In this document: in pieces, positions 1 through 11,350 of the stretch
Numbering within the stretch: position 1 is the first letter of the stretch
Layout of the letters: every line of letters starts with the position of its first letter
Origin: Diphasiastrum complanatum
Lineage: Eukaryota > Streptophyta > Lycopodiopsida > Lycopodiales > Lycopodiaceae
Direction: 5' to 3'
DNA: 64,000 bases
Assembly (NCBI GenBank): GCA_029204225.1
Contig: CM055095.1
Span: forward strand, 28,894,845 to 28,958,844
Program-made: the position numbers and the translations under genes
The notes under the pieces: generated by a model
Told to the model about the DNA's origin: nothing
The model's database searches: none
The model's input: the letters and a program-made list of their open reading frames with translations, nothing else

Positions 1-565
1 CACTAAGATAATACTCCTTGAATTCGGTTGAGATGTATTCTCTGTCGTTATATGACTTAAGTGCCCTGATTCTATTACTAGTTACGAGCTTTATGAAATA
101 AATAGTTGTTCTTCTCAAAAATTCATTGATAAAAGAAATAAAGTACTTTGTAGCAACCAAAGATAAGGTTTACATCGGGCCACATATGTCTGAATGAACA
201 ACATCTAACACATCTTTTTCTATATGCTTATGATTTGCCCCAAAATGAATCATAGTCTGCTTTCCAACAATGCAACTCTGATAGACTGAGAACTCAATTC
301 TCTTATTTGGATAATCGAGATCAAGTACAAGAGTTGTCTTCAAGACTTGACTTGTGTCAGAATAACAATGACTCAATCTATATAAGTATCTATGCCTTTT
401 TGTCGAGTGCAAGATTCTTATTCGTCCTTTCGCAATTTTGCATTGATCAGATTCAAACTCTAGCCTATGACTTAAATCAGTAATTTTGTTGATTGATAGC
501 AGATTTGTGGAAAGTTTAGGTACATATAGTGATCAGAAAAGCATACATTCATTTTGAAATGATAC
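1..565 (-). mobile_element. Ty1/copia protease-integrase fragment, decayed
   Basis: Read on the minus strand, from about 560 down to 1, the pieces follow copia pol order. First is a post-protease segment (LSTNLLSINKITDL), then the GAG-pre-integrase end with a C-x-GKQ signature and DVLDVVHSDICGPM, then integrase core traces (KYFISFI; a decayed form of the second catalytic block ending in EYISTEFKEYYLS). Stops and frameshifts break it repeatedly, so it is a pseudogene. It runs off the left edge, so the RT half may lie outside the window. Family assignment is firm from motif order. No LTR of this copy is visible. Confidence 0.8.
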
Positions 566-2780
566 TAAACGCAATAAAACTATAAGATTGTATTTAGTAA
601 GTAGCATGTATAAATCAGAGAAAATACAAGCACAATACTATAGTGGATGCAACCGCGTGCTCGTAAACAATTCTAAATGTTAATCGTCTTTGTCTCATAC
701 ACTTCCGCTAATAAGCTGCAGTGAAATGCTGCTAACATAGCTTTGTCATAAATTGAGTTCTTGAATCAATTGACTTGATTGATTATTTGACTCTATGACC
801 TACCTCAGGTTGAAAAAATGATTGGTTCAGATTCTCCAAGTGGTCAGAAAAGGAGGAGATATTAAGGAAGGCACTTGGAGCCACATACCTCATGAGTACG
901 ATCAAGTTGGGAGACATTGGTCTCAAGGTCCCATGAGCAATGACTCATGTATAGGCTTGTGTTGGCATGATGTCATGTGACACATAGCCAGGCAGAGTGA
1001 GTATATGCTAGGAGCTAGTAGAAGTGGGTGATGCTTTGGATAACATGATGATAATTAGGAGCGAAGACATTAGGGGAACAATTAGGGAGATGCTATGATT
1101 GCTCAAGTTTGGTGCATCATTGGATGCATAGATGATGCTCTTCTATTTGTTGGTGCTTTATCTTTTGGTGATGACGTTTGGATAGGTTGGACCTACATGG
1201 ATGTAGGTGATGTGGATTGTATCATGAGAGATGTTACAGATCTTGATGGCATGGATTACATGATAGACCTAGTATGTCTTGTGGTTGTGAGCCAACATGG
1301 AATGAGATGGCTACTCAAAGAGTAACAACTGATACTTTGGTGAGTACTCAGGTAAGGTGCATGATTATATGGATGGTTGGTGATCTCCAATTTCACATGA
1401 CATGTATGCTTTTATCCATCATTCTTTGATAAGCAAGATGCAGTTTGCTGGTTAGATCCAGTTAGAGTCTAGTTGCGATGCCAGTGGACAGATTCTTGGG
1501 GTGATATTAGTGGGTAATGGATACTTGTTGGAAATCAGATAGTACAAGGGGACAAGATTCTGATGGAGCTATCCTACTTGATATGCTATGGATTGTGAGT
1601 GAGTTGTCATCACCATGGTGGATTTTATACGCATTTGCTTTGGTTTGGATTGCATGATGCATGTTGGTGAGACAAGTTTCTTGCTATGAAACATAGAATT
1701 GGTCAAATTAGAGTTGACAATGTCAAGTATGAGAAGGTTGAATTTGCATGGGATGCAAGATTGACATACCTACATTGGTATCTATGAGAGATTGGAAAGC
1801 TATGCAGGTATAGCTTATGATGAGGTTTTGTGTACATTCATTCATTGAGTCCTTTGTTTGTGCTTGGTGCATGGAGAATGGATGGGGAATTAGCTTATTG
1901 GATTTGCAAGGCAAGATGTCAAGACAAAGCGACCTGGTGAGGGGGCTTTGTAGGAGATAGATAAAAGATGAGGTTTGGAGTTTTTTTTGATCGAGATGGT
2001 GGATTGTGGATGATGTATGGCGACATTAGTTGGATATGTTTAGACGTGAGGACATCTTTGTTACAGATGCATGCCATGATCGAGGCCCTGATTTGGAGAT
2101 TAGTGGTGTAACAGTGGATCTACAGGTGACATAGGTGCTGGTCTGACATGATACCACTTTTGGGTAGGCCTTGTTCATGTATTTGATGCTTTCATTTGTG
2201 TTGGTTTGTATGGATGCGTGTGCTTGCATGCTATCTTGGCATGTCGGTCTAGATCAGAGTTTGAGACTTGTTGATTATGCATATGCTACGTCAAAAGGAA
2301 AGTAATCATTTGGTATGCTTAGTGACTTGTTGATTATGTCTACTAGTTGTTTATCTGGTGAGGGTATAGTTTAATGGTGGCAATAAGATTTCCTCATGTT
2401 CAGCCTCAATCGCTCATTGATGTCAACTTTACATGTCTGTGTTGTAAATTCTTGATAGGATGTTAGCCTAGCTAGATGGAGGATGATAGTCTCATGGTGG
2501 TAGTGGGATTTTCTAGTTTGAGCCATGTCGCTCATATTGTCTGCTTGTGTGCAAGTCAGATTGGAAACAGTCAGATGGTTAAGAGTGTGGTTGACTCTTT
2601 ATGTGAGCATTGTGTTTGCATGATACTTTATGTTGTCAAACTTGAACTTGAGCATGTATGTCAAGTGGTTTGTTGGTGTGCTTGAGTGTGAGTCAAGTAT
2701 ATAGTAACGGGAAAATGCATAATATGTTTTGGACACTCCAGATATTGCTATAGATCTTTTGCACTCTTATCAGATTTGAG
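566..2780. other. No gene recognised; G/T-biased non-coding stretch
   Basis: The plus strand is rich in TGATG/TTGG-type words and only short chance reading frames occur. No RT, integrase, gag or host exon signature was found on either strand. The stretch ends at a polypurine tract and LTR-type start at 2781-2793. It could therefore be the non-coding interior of a large non-autonomous LTR element, or a coding interior decayed beyond recognition. That is inference. Confidence 0.4.
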
Positions 2781-2960
2781 CTTAAGGGAGAGTGTTAGAA
2801 ATTTGACTGACTATAGATAAGCTTCAAATGTGATACTGTAAGTATTGTGCAATTAATTAGATTATATTGTATTTGGTAGTGACCGGGACCCGCAATAGAT
2901 ATATTTGTCGGGCACTCATCTCGTAATTGGCTACTTGGATTAGTCAATGATATGAAATTA
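2781..2960 (+). mobile_element. Polypurine tract and start of an LTR (copia-like)
   Basis: A purine run (AAGGGAGAG, about 2783-2791) is followed directly by TGTTAGAAATTTG starting at 2793. This is the usual PPT/3'-LTR junction of plant copia elements. The far end of the LTR was not located, so the right border is arbitrary, and no matching 5' LTR was found. Nothing else is recognised up to 3208. Confidence 0.5.
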
Positions 2961-3208
2961 ATCTTTATAGTTTTTTTTACGGCTTTTGCAATGCTCAGGC
3001 TGGGTTTGTCAGTAGCTAGGGCCCATACTGGGCCTAATCAGTTGGACAAGTGCTGATTTAGCTAGACAACACTTGTTAAGCCCATGCAATTTTTGGGTTT
3101 TTGGTATATGTACAATGTTTTTTTTGTTATTCATTAATTTGTTGTGCCACCTTTGAGAGCTTGAGGTGCTTGAGCTATGATTATTGTGTTTGTGATCTGC
3201 GTATTGCA

Positions 3209-4000
3209 TGTGAAAGTTTTCAGATCATTAAGTTCCAATCACTTGAAAGATCTTTGGTTAGAAAGATAAATACACTACCAATCTCACCAATGTAGAAAAA
3301 TCAGCATCTACACACAAAATGAGATGCAAACACTAATAGATCTTGATCAAACTTGAATGGAATGATAAAGTGCTATTGCTATCCATACAAAACCACCAAG
3401 CTACTATATTTCACACGTGTGGATCCAAAAATAGCAATTATAAATCATTCTACACATAAAATTGCATGCAATCACAAGTATAGTGCACCAATGGATAGTA
3501 GAACCCAAGAGAACCATTTATAAGCATGAAATGAGATAGAGCAGAGAGAAGATGACTCTCTTTACGAGTTACATCCTTTTATAATAGGTCCAAACCCTAT
3601 TTGGCCACTTGGCTTTCCCTCCAAAATGCTAACCCTACTATTTTTGGGTCTAGATTCAAAGTACCCAACATTCAAATTTGAATCTACTCAAACTCACCTT
3701 CTAACTTTCCCACACTTTCAAAAAGTGTTTATTCAAATGACATTTAGACTAATGAACTTTGAAAAGTCAATCTCTAAGTCTAAAAACAAAGTTTTTATGC
3801 CAAATATGGAATTATAGCAAATATGATCAAACTAGTTGAATCTTTCACACTCCCTCTTCAACTAGTTTTAGCATGGACTTTGATAACACTCCAAGTGATG
3901 TCTTATGCTTCATGAACAAGTCCTTTCCCAATGCTTTGGTGAAGATATTAGCTACACATTCCCTTGAAGACACATGTTGAAGCTCCACCTCCTTTGCAAT
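3209..4000 (-). mobile_element. Truncated copia copy: complete LTR (3209-3849) plus RNase H tail
   Basis: The segment 3209-3849 begins TGTGAAAG, ends CTTTCACA, and aligns along its whole length with the two LTRs at 52018-52657 and 56295-56932. From 3850 to 4000 it also matches the adjoining internal region of that element (PPT and the end of RNase H), then breaks off abruptly after CTTTGCAAT. It is thus a 3'-terminal piece of the same family, in the same (minus) orientation. It is visibly more diverged than the two LTRs of the right-hand copy are from each other, so it is probably an older insertion. Confidence 0.9.
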
Positions 4001-4085
4001 TGTTAGATTTCTTATGCTCAGTCTTAAATAAATCGTTCAAGTAATGAGCATCTTGAAAACCGAGGCCGACTACATGTTTTGGGAC

Positions 4086-4500
4086 CTTCACATTTTTTTC
4101 CTTTGAGGTTTTTTGCCTACCATTTTTTAGGCACCTTCGCCCTTTTCGCACCTTCACAAAAAAAGAGACACAATGGCCAAGTGGCCAGAATGTCGTAGAA
4201 ACCATTTTAAGGCACTTTCGCCTTTTTCGTCCCTTTGTGAAAAAAGTGACAAAGTGGCCAGAATGCCTTAGAAACCATTTTAAGGCACCTTCGTCTTTTT
4301 CGCTGCCTTTAGTCTAAGGCACCTTCGACTTTTTCGCTGCCTTCACTCTAAGGCACCTTCGACTTTTTCGGCTTTTTCAACTTTTTTGTTGCCTTCAGTC
4401 TAAGGGCGCCTTCGGGATTTACATACCTTCAGTCTAAGGGCACCTTCAAAATTTGCATACCTTCAGTCTAAGGGCACCTTCGTGTTTTTTGCGTTTTTAC
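4086..4500. repeat. Degenerate minisatellite built on AAGGCACCTTCG
   Basis: Units of about 34-40 bp repeat from roughly 4130 to 4490. Each contains a TCTAAGG(G)CACCTTCG core followed by a T-rich spacer such as CTTTTTCGC. The first part has a longer unit (about 85-90 bp, sharing AAACCATTTTAAGGCAC and GTGGCCAGAATG) and the later part a shorter one with CCTTCAGTCTAAGGGC, so the array shifted period as it grew. The core AAGGNNCCTT is itself palindromic. There is no coding interpretation. Confidence 0.85.
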
Positions 4501-4979
4501 TACATTGGCAGACTGACGCCGCCAACTTATCATCAACTCTAAAAATAGCTGGAGAAAGTTAATTGAAATCTTTCCAATGCCAGGTGGAACGACATACGAT
4601 GAACTGGAGATGATAGATGCAAAGGTGATTTTCGTATTTTTAAACCTAGGATATCAATTCAACGTGCGTTTTAATGTATCGTAAATTACTTTCATGGCAC
4701 GCGTTACTTCAAGCCATTGTACTCACTGTTGATATTAATCAGACTGCAATTTTTGTCTCACTACTGCGTTGTTCATTTGCGCAATTTGTATGAATCATTC
4801 TGTAAGAACCTCCAAGTGAAGAACTTCAGGAGTCCAGTCACATGCAAACCAAAAGGACACCTGTGGAGCATGAACCACCCAATCAATATGGAGAGCCACC
4901 CTCAAGCCATAGTGAAGAACACAAGAGAGGAGAGGAGAAACTGGCTCAAGAATCACAATTCACAATAGGAGGATGGGCG
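4501..4979. other. No gene recognised
   Basis: Short open stretches exist (for example a plus-strand frame around 4800-4965 rich in E, P, S and H) but no domain is recognisable. It may be the outer part of the gypsy LTR that follows, or flanking relic sequence. Confidence 0.35.
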
Positions 4980-5259
4980 AGTTTCCACTAGACTTATTTT
5001 CCTCAAGAGAGAGAATATTTCCTTTAGGATCCCCATGCAACTGAAGCTATTGACCTCCTATTCTTGTATTAAAGCAGTCTTCACCATGCATGTGCTCCTA
5101 TGTTCAACTATAGGTCTGGGCCCTCGTATGATTGTTAATTATTTAATAGAACCACGTCCGAAATGACGTAGCATAACTAATAACCCCATACAACTGGAGT
5201 GACCGGTTATCCACGTCATGAATTATTCCGATTCCCTTGTACAGGACATGGACATAACA
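4980..5259 (-). mobile_element. Ty3/gypsy 3' LTR (inner end defined)
   Basis: On the minus strand a polypurine tract (AAGGGGGGAAGAA, about 5260-5272) is followed at 5259 by TGTTATGTCCATGTCC, a standard LTR start. The gypsy chromodomain coding end lies immediately before the PPT, as expected for a chromovirus. The outer LTR border is not defined and the left coordinate is a guess. No second copy of this LTR was seen in the window. Confidence 0.55.
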
Positions 5260-5272
5260 TTCTTCCCCCCTT

Positions 5273-5592
5273 AATCCATTTCTATCTCTAGAAATGAAAA
5301 CTAGGAAAATTCTTCTTCATGCTTTCAACCCTCTCCCATGAATCATCATCATCAGTCCGTCCCTTCCACCTGATCAAACACTCAGAGATAGAATGATTCC
5401 TCAGTTTTTATCTCTGGCTCTGAGTACCTTTTCAGGTTCCAAAGGAACACTAAGTGATGAGTCCTCTAAATGGCTAAGATCTTCCTCTGAACCAACTACG
5501 TCACCTTCATGTAAACTTAATTTTAAACGGCTTACATGAAACACATGGTGAGCTATTGTTTTGTTCTGAAGATCTAGTTCGTAAAAAGAACC
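5273..5592 (-). mobile_element. Ty3/gypsy integrase C-terminus and chromodomain fragment
   Basis: The minus-strand translation gives the end of integrase (YELDLQN... HHVFHVSRLKL) and then, after a stop and a frameshift, a chromodomain-like segment (IRWKGRTDDDDSWERVE...PSFHF) ending just before the PPT. Chromodomains of this kind mark chromoviruses, where they steer integration. The copy starts abruptly at YELDLQN. A second gypsy at 8105-10385 ends near the same point, but it continues a little past it in its own diverged version, so the two are probably separate copies. Confidence 0.75.
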
Positions 5593-5624
5593 AATTTGTT
5601 CTAAAGATCTAGTTCGTTAGCGAA

Positions 5625-5792
5625 ACAAAGGCTGAGTTGGCCTATAGAAATGAGGAGCTTGAAGCAGCTAATGCGGAGCTGAGCAGAAAAGATACAGAGC
5701 TGAGCAAAACAAAGGTTGAGTTGGCCTATAGAAATGAGGAGCTTGAAGCAGCTAATGCGGAGCTGAGCAGAAAAGATACAGAGCTTGAAGAA
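5625..5792 (+). repeat. Two-copy 84-bp tandem repeat encoding heptads
   Basis: The segment beginning near GAGTTGGCCTATAGAAATGA (from about 5634) recurs exactly 84 bp later and is nearly identical. Because 84 bp is 28 codons (four heptads), the duplication keeps both frame and coiled-coil register. A short related duplication (AAGATCTAGTTCGT) lies just before it at about 5571-5618. Confidence 0.9.
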
Positions 5793-6516
5793 GCGAAAGG
5801 AAGGCAGGATGCCACGCTCAAAGTGTTGGAAGAAATGCAAGAGCAGTCCAATGCCTTCGAAAGTGAGAACATACTTGCTTAAACAACAACTTTAGACCCT
5901 GCAGACTTCTTTGCAGGAAGAGAGATGAGTGTGAACTACTCTTCAGAGTAGCAATGCGGAGCTGAGCAATGAACTCAACAGTGCTCATGAATCAATTGTC
6001 CAACTGCAAAATTTTACAGAAATGTTAAAGAAAGACAATCAAATACACAAGAAATAGGCCGAAGAGGCAATACTGTGGCAAATCAGCGCCGAAGTCACAC
6101 TCGGTGCCTGTGTATCTCATGGCAGATACCGAATTGATCCGGTAGCATGGAAGGAAATCCAGGAGAGGATGATCCAGACCTTCCAGATGCAATATCTGCA
6201 GCCGCAGATGATTGCTTTTGCTTATGAGAAGCTGAAGGAAGAATTAGAAGAGGACAAATTCCAATTAGGCCAAATGCAGATTTCTGATGCAGAAGAACCA
6301 ACGCAAGGACAAGATCAGGAGACGCAGACAGATGAGCCAACACTAGTAATGTCAGAATAGGCCATCCAAACGGATACCATCTATAGGCAGATCCTGAGAG
6401 ATCAAGTAACACAGACCGAAACCAAGGATGCTACAGAGGTACAAGCTACTAAAGACCAACCTGAGGCGTTAAGCGTCATTCCACACCAAGACCATGCGTC
6501 ACCAAGTGGAGCAGTT

Positions 6517-7083
6517 GTGAAGAAAAACAAGATTGTCTACTCACTACTAAGGTCAGAATTTCAGACATTTCATCAGGAACTAACAGAATTTATTCCACCT
6601 TTTTGTAGTCCAGAACTCCAATGGACAATATATTACCTTTTTTTACCTAAACTTTTTGGTTACACAAAAGAACAATGGGAGAACCCTTGGACATTTTCTA
6701 GCATAAATACTTTATGGTCTAGACTAACTGTACATCAAAAAGGAATCCTCGCCCTTGCCATTGTTCGGAACAAGTTCAATGTGCAAACTAACTATATTCA
6801 TGTGGTCGCAGGATCCTTGTATATATACATCTTAGAATACCTAAGAACATTTGAAAATAATATTTTTCCAGCATTGGATGAGTATTTGAATAAGTTAGAA
6901 TCAATTAACATTTTTGATGTGAAAGAAGTTGTTTCTAACTCTAAATCAGTTTCTTCCCGAGTTACTCATCAGTTGGCAACAAAAGGACTGACATTGGAAC
7001 AAGAAAATGAAGAGAATGAAGCCCGAGCCAAGGCTACTTTCCACAGCAAGCCAGCTAGCCGAAAGCAACAAAGAAGGACATAA
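6517..7083 (+). CDS. Open C-terminal block of the coiled-coil ORF, unknown function
   Basis: This is the longest intact piece of the 5619-7083 relic, 188 codons. It is rich in aromatic and hydrophobic residues (for example WTIYYLFLPKLFGY and YIYILEYLRTF) across about residues 30-130. It then becomes acidic (EQENEENEARAK) and ends in a basic tail (KPASRKQQRRT). The start codon is arbitrary because the frame stays open upstream to the TAG at 6358-6360. No conserved catalytic motif is visible. No function is proposed. Confidence 0.4.
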   Translation: MKKNKIVYSLLRSEFQTFHQELTEFIPPFCSPELQWTIYYLFLPKLFGYTKEQWENPWTFSSINTLWSRLTVHQKGILALAIVRNKFNVQTNYIHVVAGSLYIYILEYLRTFENNIFPALDEYLNKLESINIFDVKEVVSNSKSVSSRVTHQLATKGLTLEQENEENEARAKATFHSKPASRKQQRRT

Positions 7084-8104
7084 ATCAGATTGTTTGCGAG
7101 CTGCTGCACAGCTAAGGAAGGGTATATGTGGAGTCTTATGATCTCACATTATCCAAATTTTGTCATATATTGTAAAAATTTTCAATTTCCATATATATAA
7201 AATGTGCTATAGTGCCTAAATACATGTAGAGGCCTATTTCGCACTTTGTAAATTCATATTTTGAGTAGAAGTTGCGACGTTCTAAAGAGATACAATAGAA
7301 GTTCAAAACCGACATTTGACGGTTCGTAAGCGACATTGAGGCTGAAGAACATTCCTATAAGGATAGCACTATGTGCCATTGTACGTACGCATTTCTACGC
7401 AGAGTTGAGTATCAATAGAGAGCAAAGAGCAAGTTCTTATAGCTTGAACATTCTTTCCTTCTGTTATTTCTCACAGAATTACTTCTTATCATTTGTGCGA
7501 ACACACTCTGTATGATCTATAATTGATTGTGATACTGTTCTGTTTGCGTCACACACATTTCTTAAGTTATACTGAATTTCAGTTACTCTAACACGGATTA
7601 CCAAGCGACACCAACAAGTAATAATTATGACTAATGTGCACAGGGAATTAGCCGAAGCGGTTAAACATAACTTTTAGTAGAAATTCCTTCAACTCTGAAT
7701 GAGCTATGTGTTCAGATGATGGGATTGATTGAGGCTCTGTCTTGTTTGCTTCCTGCAATAAAAACTAATTCTTTGTGTTTGATTAAGAAGAACTTTTAGC
7801 TAATGTGATTCTGCTTGATGAATCTAATTGCTAGTTGCTGTCAGTTCTGACTGTTTTCCTGATGCCTGAAGAGCCTGAAAGATAAAGTAATTCTTACAAT
7901 TACAAACCTTGACCAAATCGTTCCATCATTGGTGTTCCTGGAAGCCAATTTACCCAAATATATTTGGATAACCAATTATGTCGCTGTAGTATTCATTGTG
8001 AACTTTATACACTCTAGTCTGTTTATCATCATACATACATTTACCATGCAAAAGATGAGATTATTCTCTCTCTTGGGAAACGATCAAACCTTTTATACTA
8101 CATA
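7084..8104. other. No gene recognised; TATA-like segment downstream of the coiled-coil ORF
   Basis: AT-rich sequence with no domain. A TATA-like CCTATAAGGATAGC at about 7351-7364, followed about 25-30 bp later by a plausible start region, could be an element promoter. No primer-binding site or LTR border was found nearby to support a retroelement or pararetrovirus reading. Confidence 0.25.
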
Positions 8105-9345
8105 ATTCATTGATTTTGTGAAAATCTATAATGACTAGGCCACCACACAATTTTCTTTATAATCCGAAATGGTCCACAATATCTCGTAGACGATCTATAA
8201 TGCTTCCCTGTACTCATAGTCTTAGAATCCTTAGGTATTCTAAGATACACCCAGTCATCAACTTTAAAATCTCTGGGAGACCTCTTAAGATCGACATAGT
8301 GCTTAGCTCTATCCTGAGCACTCCGGATACAATCACGGGCCACTTGCAACATTTCACGCATATCATGCAAGAAATATGCAACTTTCTGGATCTTAACAGA
8401 CTTTTGTCTCGACATTTATCGGAGATCTAGGTGGAAAACTGTACATCAGCATAAACGGACTATAACCAGTAGTAGAATGTTTTCTACTGTTATAAGCAAA
8501 CTCAATCAAAGGAATGTAATCTTCCCACTGAGATCGCTTGTGAGACACATAAGTTCTCACCATATCCTCCATAGTCTGATTAGTTTTCTCAGTTCGGCCA
8601 TCTGATTTAGGATGATCAGAAGAACTAAAACTAAGCGAGGTTTCAAGCTTATGGAATATAGCTGACCAAAAGTGACCTATAAATTTAGGATCTCTATCAC
8701 TAACTATATCACTTGGCAATCCATAAAGCCTAAATAATCTTTCCACAAAGATCTAGGCTGAATCCGAAGCCTTAGCAGTTGACTTGACTGGTATAAAAGT
8801 ACCTAACTTTGTCAACCTGTCCACCACAACCAGTCCACAGCCTTAGCAGTTGACTTGACTGGTATAAAAGTAGCTAACTTTGTCAACCTATCCACCACAA
8901 CCCAAATAGAATCATTTTGGCATTGGTTCTTTGGAAGTCCAACCACAAAATCCATAGATATACTTTTCCATCGCTTCTCAGGGATATCTAGGGGATGTAA
9001 CAACCCTCTAGTCTTTAAGCATTCTGCTTTGGCTAACTGGTAAGGTCTACACTTAACCACATAAGACTCGACAAATGGCTTGAGTTTCGGCCAATAAAAC
9101 TCTCTTTTGACCAAGTTTAAATTCTTGTGTATATCCGGATGACCTGCACAGGGAACGTCATGACACTCATAAAGAATCTTCTTCTTTAACTCATCATCCG
9201 CTGGTACACAAATTTTTCCATTCCAAAATAGTAACCCACTTCGGATAGAGAATTGTTCCGCTATCTTCTTATCTTTCTTAGGAACCTGAGACCCTTGTGA
9301 GTAAATCTCTATTCCATTCTCATTTTTTCCTGTCTCCACCATCTT
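8105..9345 (-). mobile_element. Ty3/gypsy integrase, frameshifted
   Basis: On the minus strand the order is an integrase zinc-finger region (CHDVPCAGHPDIHK...VVKCRPYQLAK; the usual H-H-C-C with the last part altered), then the catalytic core (KSISMDFVVGLPK, VVVDRLTKLATFIPV, LYGLPSDIVSDRDPKFIGHFW, HPKSDGRTEKTNQTMEDMV), then the C-terminal part (RSPRDFKVDDWVYLRI, GPFRIIKKI). The D-D-E residues appear in recognisable context. A 71-bp tandem duplication (about 8769-8910) and stops split it into at least three frames. It joins RNase H and RT upstream, so this is one gypsy pol. Confidence 0.9.
8769..8911 (-). repeat. 71-bp tandem duplication inside gypsy integrase
   Basis: The segment starting CCTTAGCAGTTGACTTGACT at 8770 is repeated at 8841 with one or two differences. 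The period (71 bp) is not a multiple of three, so it shifts the frame right after the VDRLTKLATFIPVKSTAKA block. This alone inactivates the integrase. Confidence 0.92.
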
Positions 9346-10385
9346 CCAGATGGGACCAAAATGAGAATCTAATTCACATTTTTCTCTCAGTGAAAAATAT
9401 AGATCAGTGGAAATCTAGGTGAATGAAAGTTCATTTAATTCACCAATCTGACTAACTACATCCGCAACTTGGTTAGAGCTGCCCTTGACATATCAGATCT
9501 CATGATCAAATTCCTACATAAGCTCAGCCTAGCGAGCTTTATGACCCTTAGATCATTCTGATTACAAAAGTACTTCAGAGGTTGGTGATCTGTATACACT
9601 ATAAACTGACTACCATAAAGGTAATGCCTCCAGGTTTTAAGTGCGTATATCACAACAAATAACTCTTTCTCTTGAGTTGTGTAATGCAACTGAGGCCCCA
9701 TGAGTTTCTTGCTTTCAAACGCTATCGATCTATCATCATGTAGAAGAACTGTCCCTATCGCCGAATCACTTCAGTTTGCACGACATAAGGTAAATCAAGA
9801 TTTGTGATCTGTAAAACAGGAGCTGAAGCAACCATTTGCTTGAGTTTCTCAAAGCATTGGTTCAATTTATCATTCCACTCAATAGGCACGCTAGGTTGAC
9901 CTCTCTTTTTCTTTTTGTTAACTCTGACTTTAGTCAAATTATTTAAAGGTGCTGCCACTTTAGCATAATCCTCAATTGACTTACGAAAGAAAACTGTAAA
10001 ACCGAAAAAAGATTTAACTTCTCTAACTATCTTCGGTATCCGCCAATCAAGCACTATCTTGAACTTACTCTCGTCAATCTCCAACCCACTATGGGTGATC
10101 TTATGACCGAGGTACAATAACTCATGCTTAAAAAACTCACATTTAGATTCCTTAGCGTAGAGTTTCTCTCGTTTGAAATATCTAAGACAGTCCTAAGATT
10201 ACTCAAATGCTCCTTAAGTGTCCTACTATAGATGAGAATATCATCTAAGAATACAACCAAAAACTTCCCTAAATATGGACAAAAAAGATCGTTCATCATT
10301 TGTTGGAATGTAGTTGGAACATTCGTCAACCCAAAAGGAAGCACGACAAATTCATAGTGACCGAATCTCGGCTGCTAGGTGCAAA
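9346..10385 (-). mobile_element. Ty3/gypsy reverse transcriptase and RNase H, decayed
   Basis: The minus-strand order is RT fingers/palm (LPFGLTNVPTTFQQMMND, then FLVVFLDDILIYSRT, where FLDD replaces the usual YVDD-type box and is itself common in gypsy), the RT-thumb region (YLGHKITHSGLEIDESKFK, IEDYAKVAAPLNNLTK), then RNase H (LHYTTQEKELFVVIYALKTWRHYLYGSQFIVYTDHQPLKYF). Stops and frameshifts separate the pieces. The N-terminal part of RT, protease and gag are missing: the coding match ends near 10385 within the block just before LPFG. Confidence 0.9.
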
Positions 10386-10980
10386 AACAGTCTACTAGAC
10401 AACTTATGCTAAAGACAATCACAGATTTATGAGGTCTGATTGCCCAATAAGATCTTAAAAATTAATTCATACTCTAAAATGAGAGTACAGTCCACCGAAG
10501 AAATTAGAGATGGTTTGTGTGTGGTACTACTGAAATCAGATTCAATGTGAATTATAGTTCTGAAATAATGGTAGAGCTGTATGATATCGCGAGTTCCTCA
10601 GGCGTCAAAGACAACCATCGTTTGATCAGAAACTGAGGAGTCATAGATGTCCGTGTTCTGATCAGAGTGAGTAAACCAGTGTGATCAAACAACGATAGAG
10701 TGCATTCAATCACAACAAGCATTCATCTACGTTATACACAAATAGAAAAACTGCTGCTGCTATATTACACTAAAGCACAATACAAATAGCAATTACAACC
10801 AAAAATTGACGGCGTAATTGGGAGGCTCAAATAATACGTCTCATGGACGGAGCAACCATTAATTTGTGCTTGGATGATCTATTTATAGATTTCATCCGTG
10901 TATTAATTACATTGAATGTTTGTCATCTAATTGGGAAAGCTATTGTACTTGGAAGTATATGGCTTTCCTGACAACTGTAC
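10386..10980. other. No gene recognised; LTR-like sequence between gypsy and copia
   Basis: No coding motif. The minus strand contains TATA-like words and CA-rich runs near 10740-10880 and a TATTTATAG at about 10881, which resembles an LTR promoter. No borders, PBS or repeat partner were found, so this is only a suggestion. Confidence 0.3.
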
Positions 10981-11350
10981 ATAGTGTCATCCTGTGAAGC
11001 TGAATATAAGGCACTTACTACTACAACAAAAGAAGTGCTTTGGATCAAGAGGTTGCTAGTGGAGCTAAAGATAATCAAGGAAGATGATCTACCTTTGATC
11101 ATGTGTGACAATATCTCAGCACAAGCCCTTGCAAAACAATCCAATATTTCATGCAAGGAGCAAACACATCGAGGTTGCACATCACTTCGTGAGAGAGAAG
11201 CTCATTGGAGGGAAAATCTACTTGGAGCACATCGACACATCATCTTGTATTGCAGATTTGCTCACCAAAACTTTGAGCAAAACTTCCTCCATCAAGCATA
11301 GAGCCAATCTTGGAATAATCCCAAGATCCATGTCCAAGACAACATAGATT
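10981..11350 (+). mobile_element. Ty1/copia RNase H C-terminus
   Basis: The plus strand reads SSCEAEYKALTTTTKEVLWI, then LLVELKI...LIMCDNISAQALAK, and after a one-base frameshift near 11140 HARSKHIEVAHHFVREK and IADLLTKTLSK. These are the standard end of copia pol (E-A-E-Y box, CDN box, SKHIE box, LTK box). It is truncated at its 5' side at about 10981, so RT is missing here. It leads directly into a PPT and LTR. Confidence 0.92.

Larger units (their letters stand above)
5619..7083 (+). pseudogene. Unrecognised coiled-coil ORF remnant, broken by one frameshift and stops
   Basis: Three plus-strand open blocks lie in a row. Block 1 (5637-5882) is a heptad-rich coiled coil with a duplicated 28-residue unit. 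Block 2 (about 6065-6360) has acidic and glutamine-rich segments and ends at a single TAG. Block 3 (6517-7083) is in the same frame as block 2. The whole reads like one protein of about 450-480 residues with a coiled-coil N-half, a hydrophobic/aromatic central domain and a basic C-terminal tail. I do not recognise the family. It could be a gag-like protein of an unusual retroelement, an accessory protein of an endogenous pararetrovirus, or a displaced host gene. No RT is attached on either side in the same orientation. Confidence 0.5.

Noticed and set aside
7340-7480. Pararetrovirus-type promoter downstream of the coiled-coil frame
   Set aside because: A TATA-like word is present, but there is no tRNA-iMet primer site, no RT and no coat-protein zinc knuckle nearby; not enough to call an endogenous virus.
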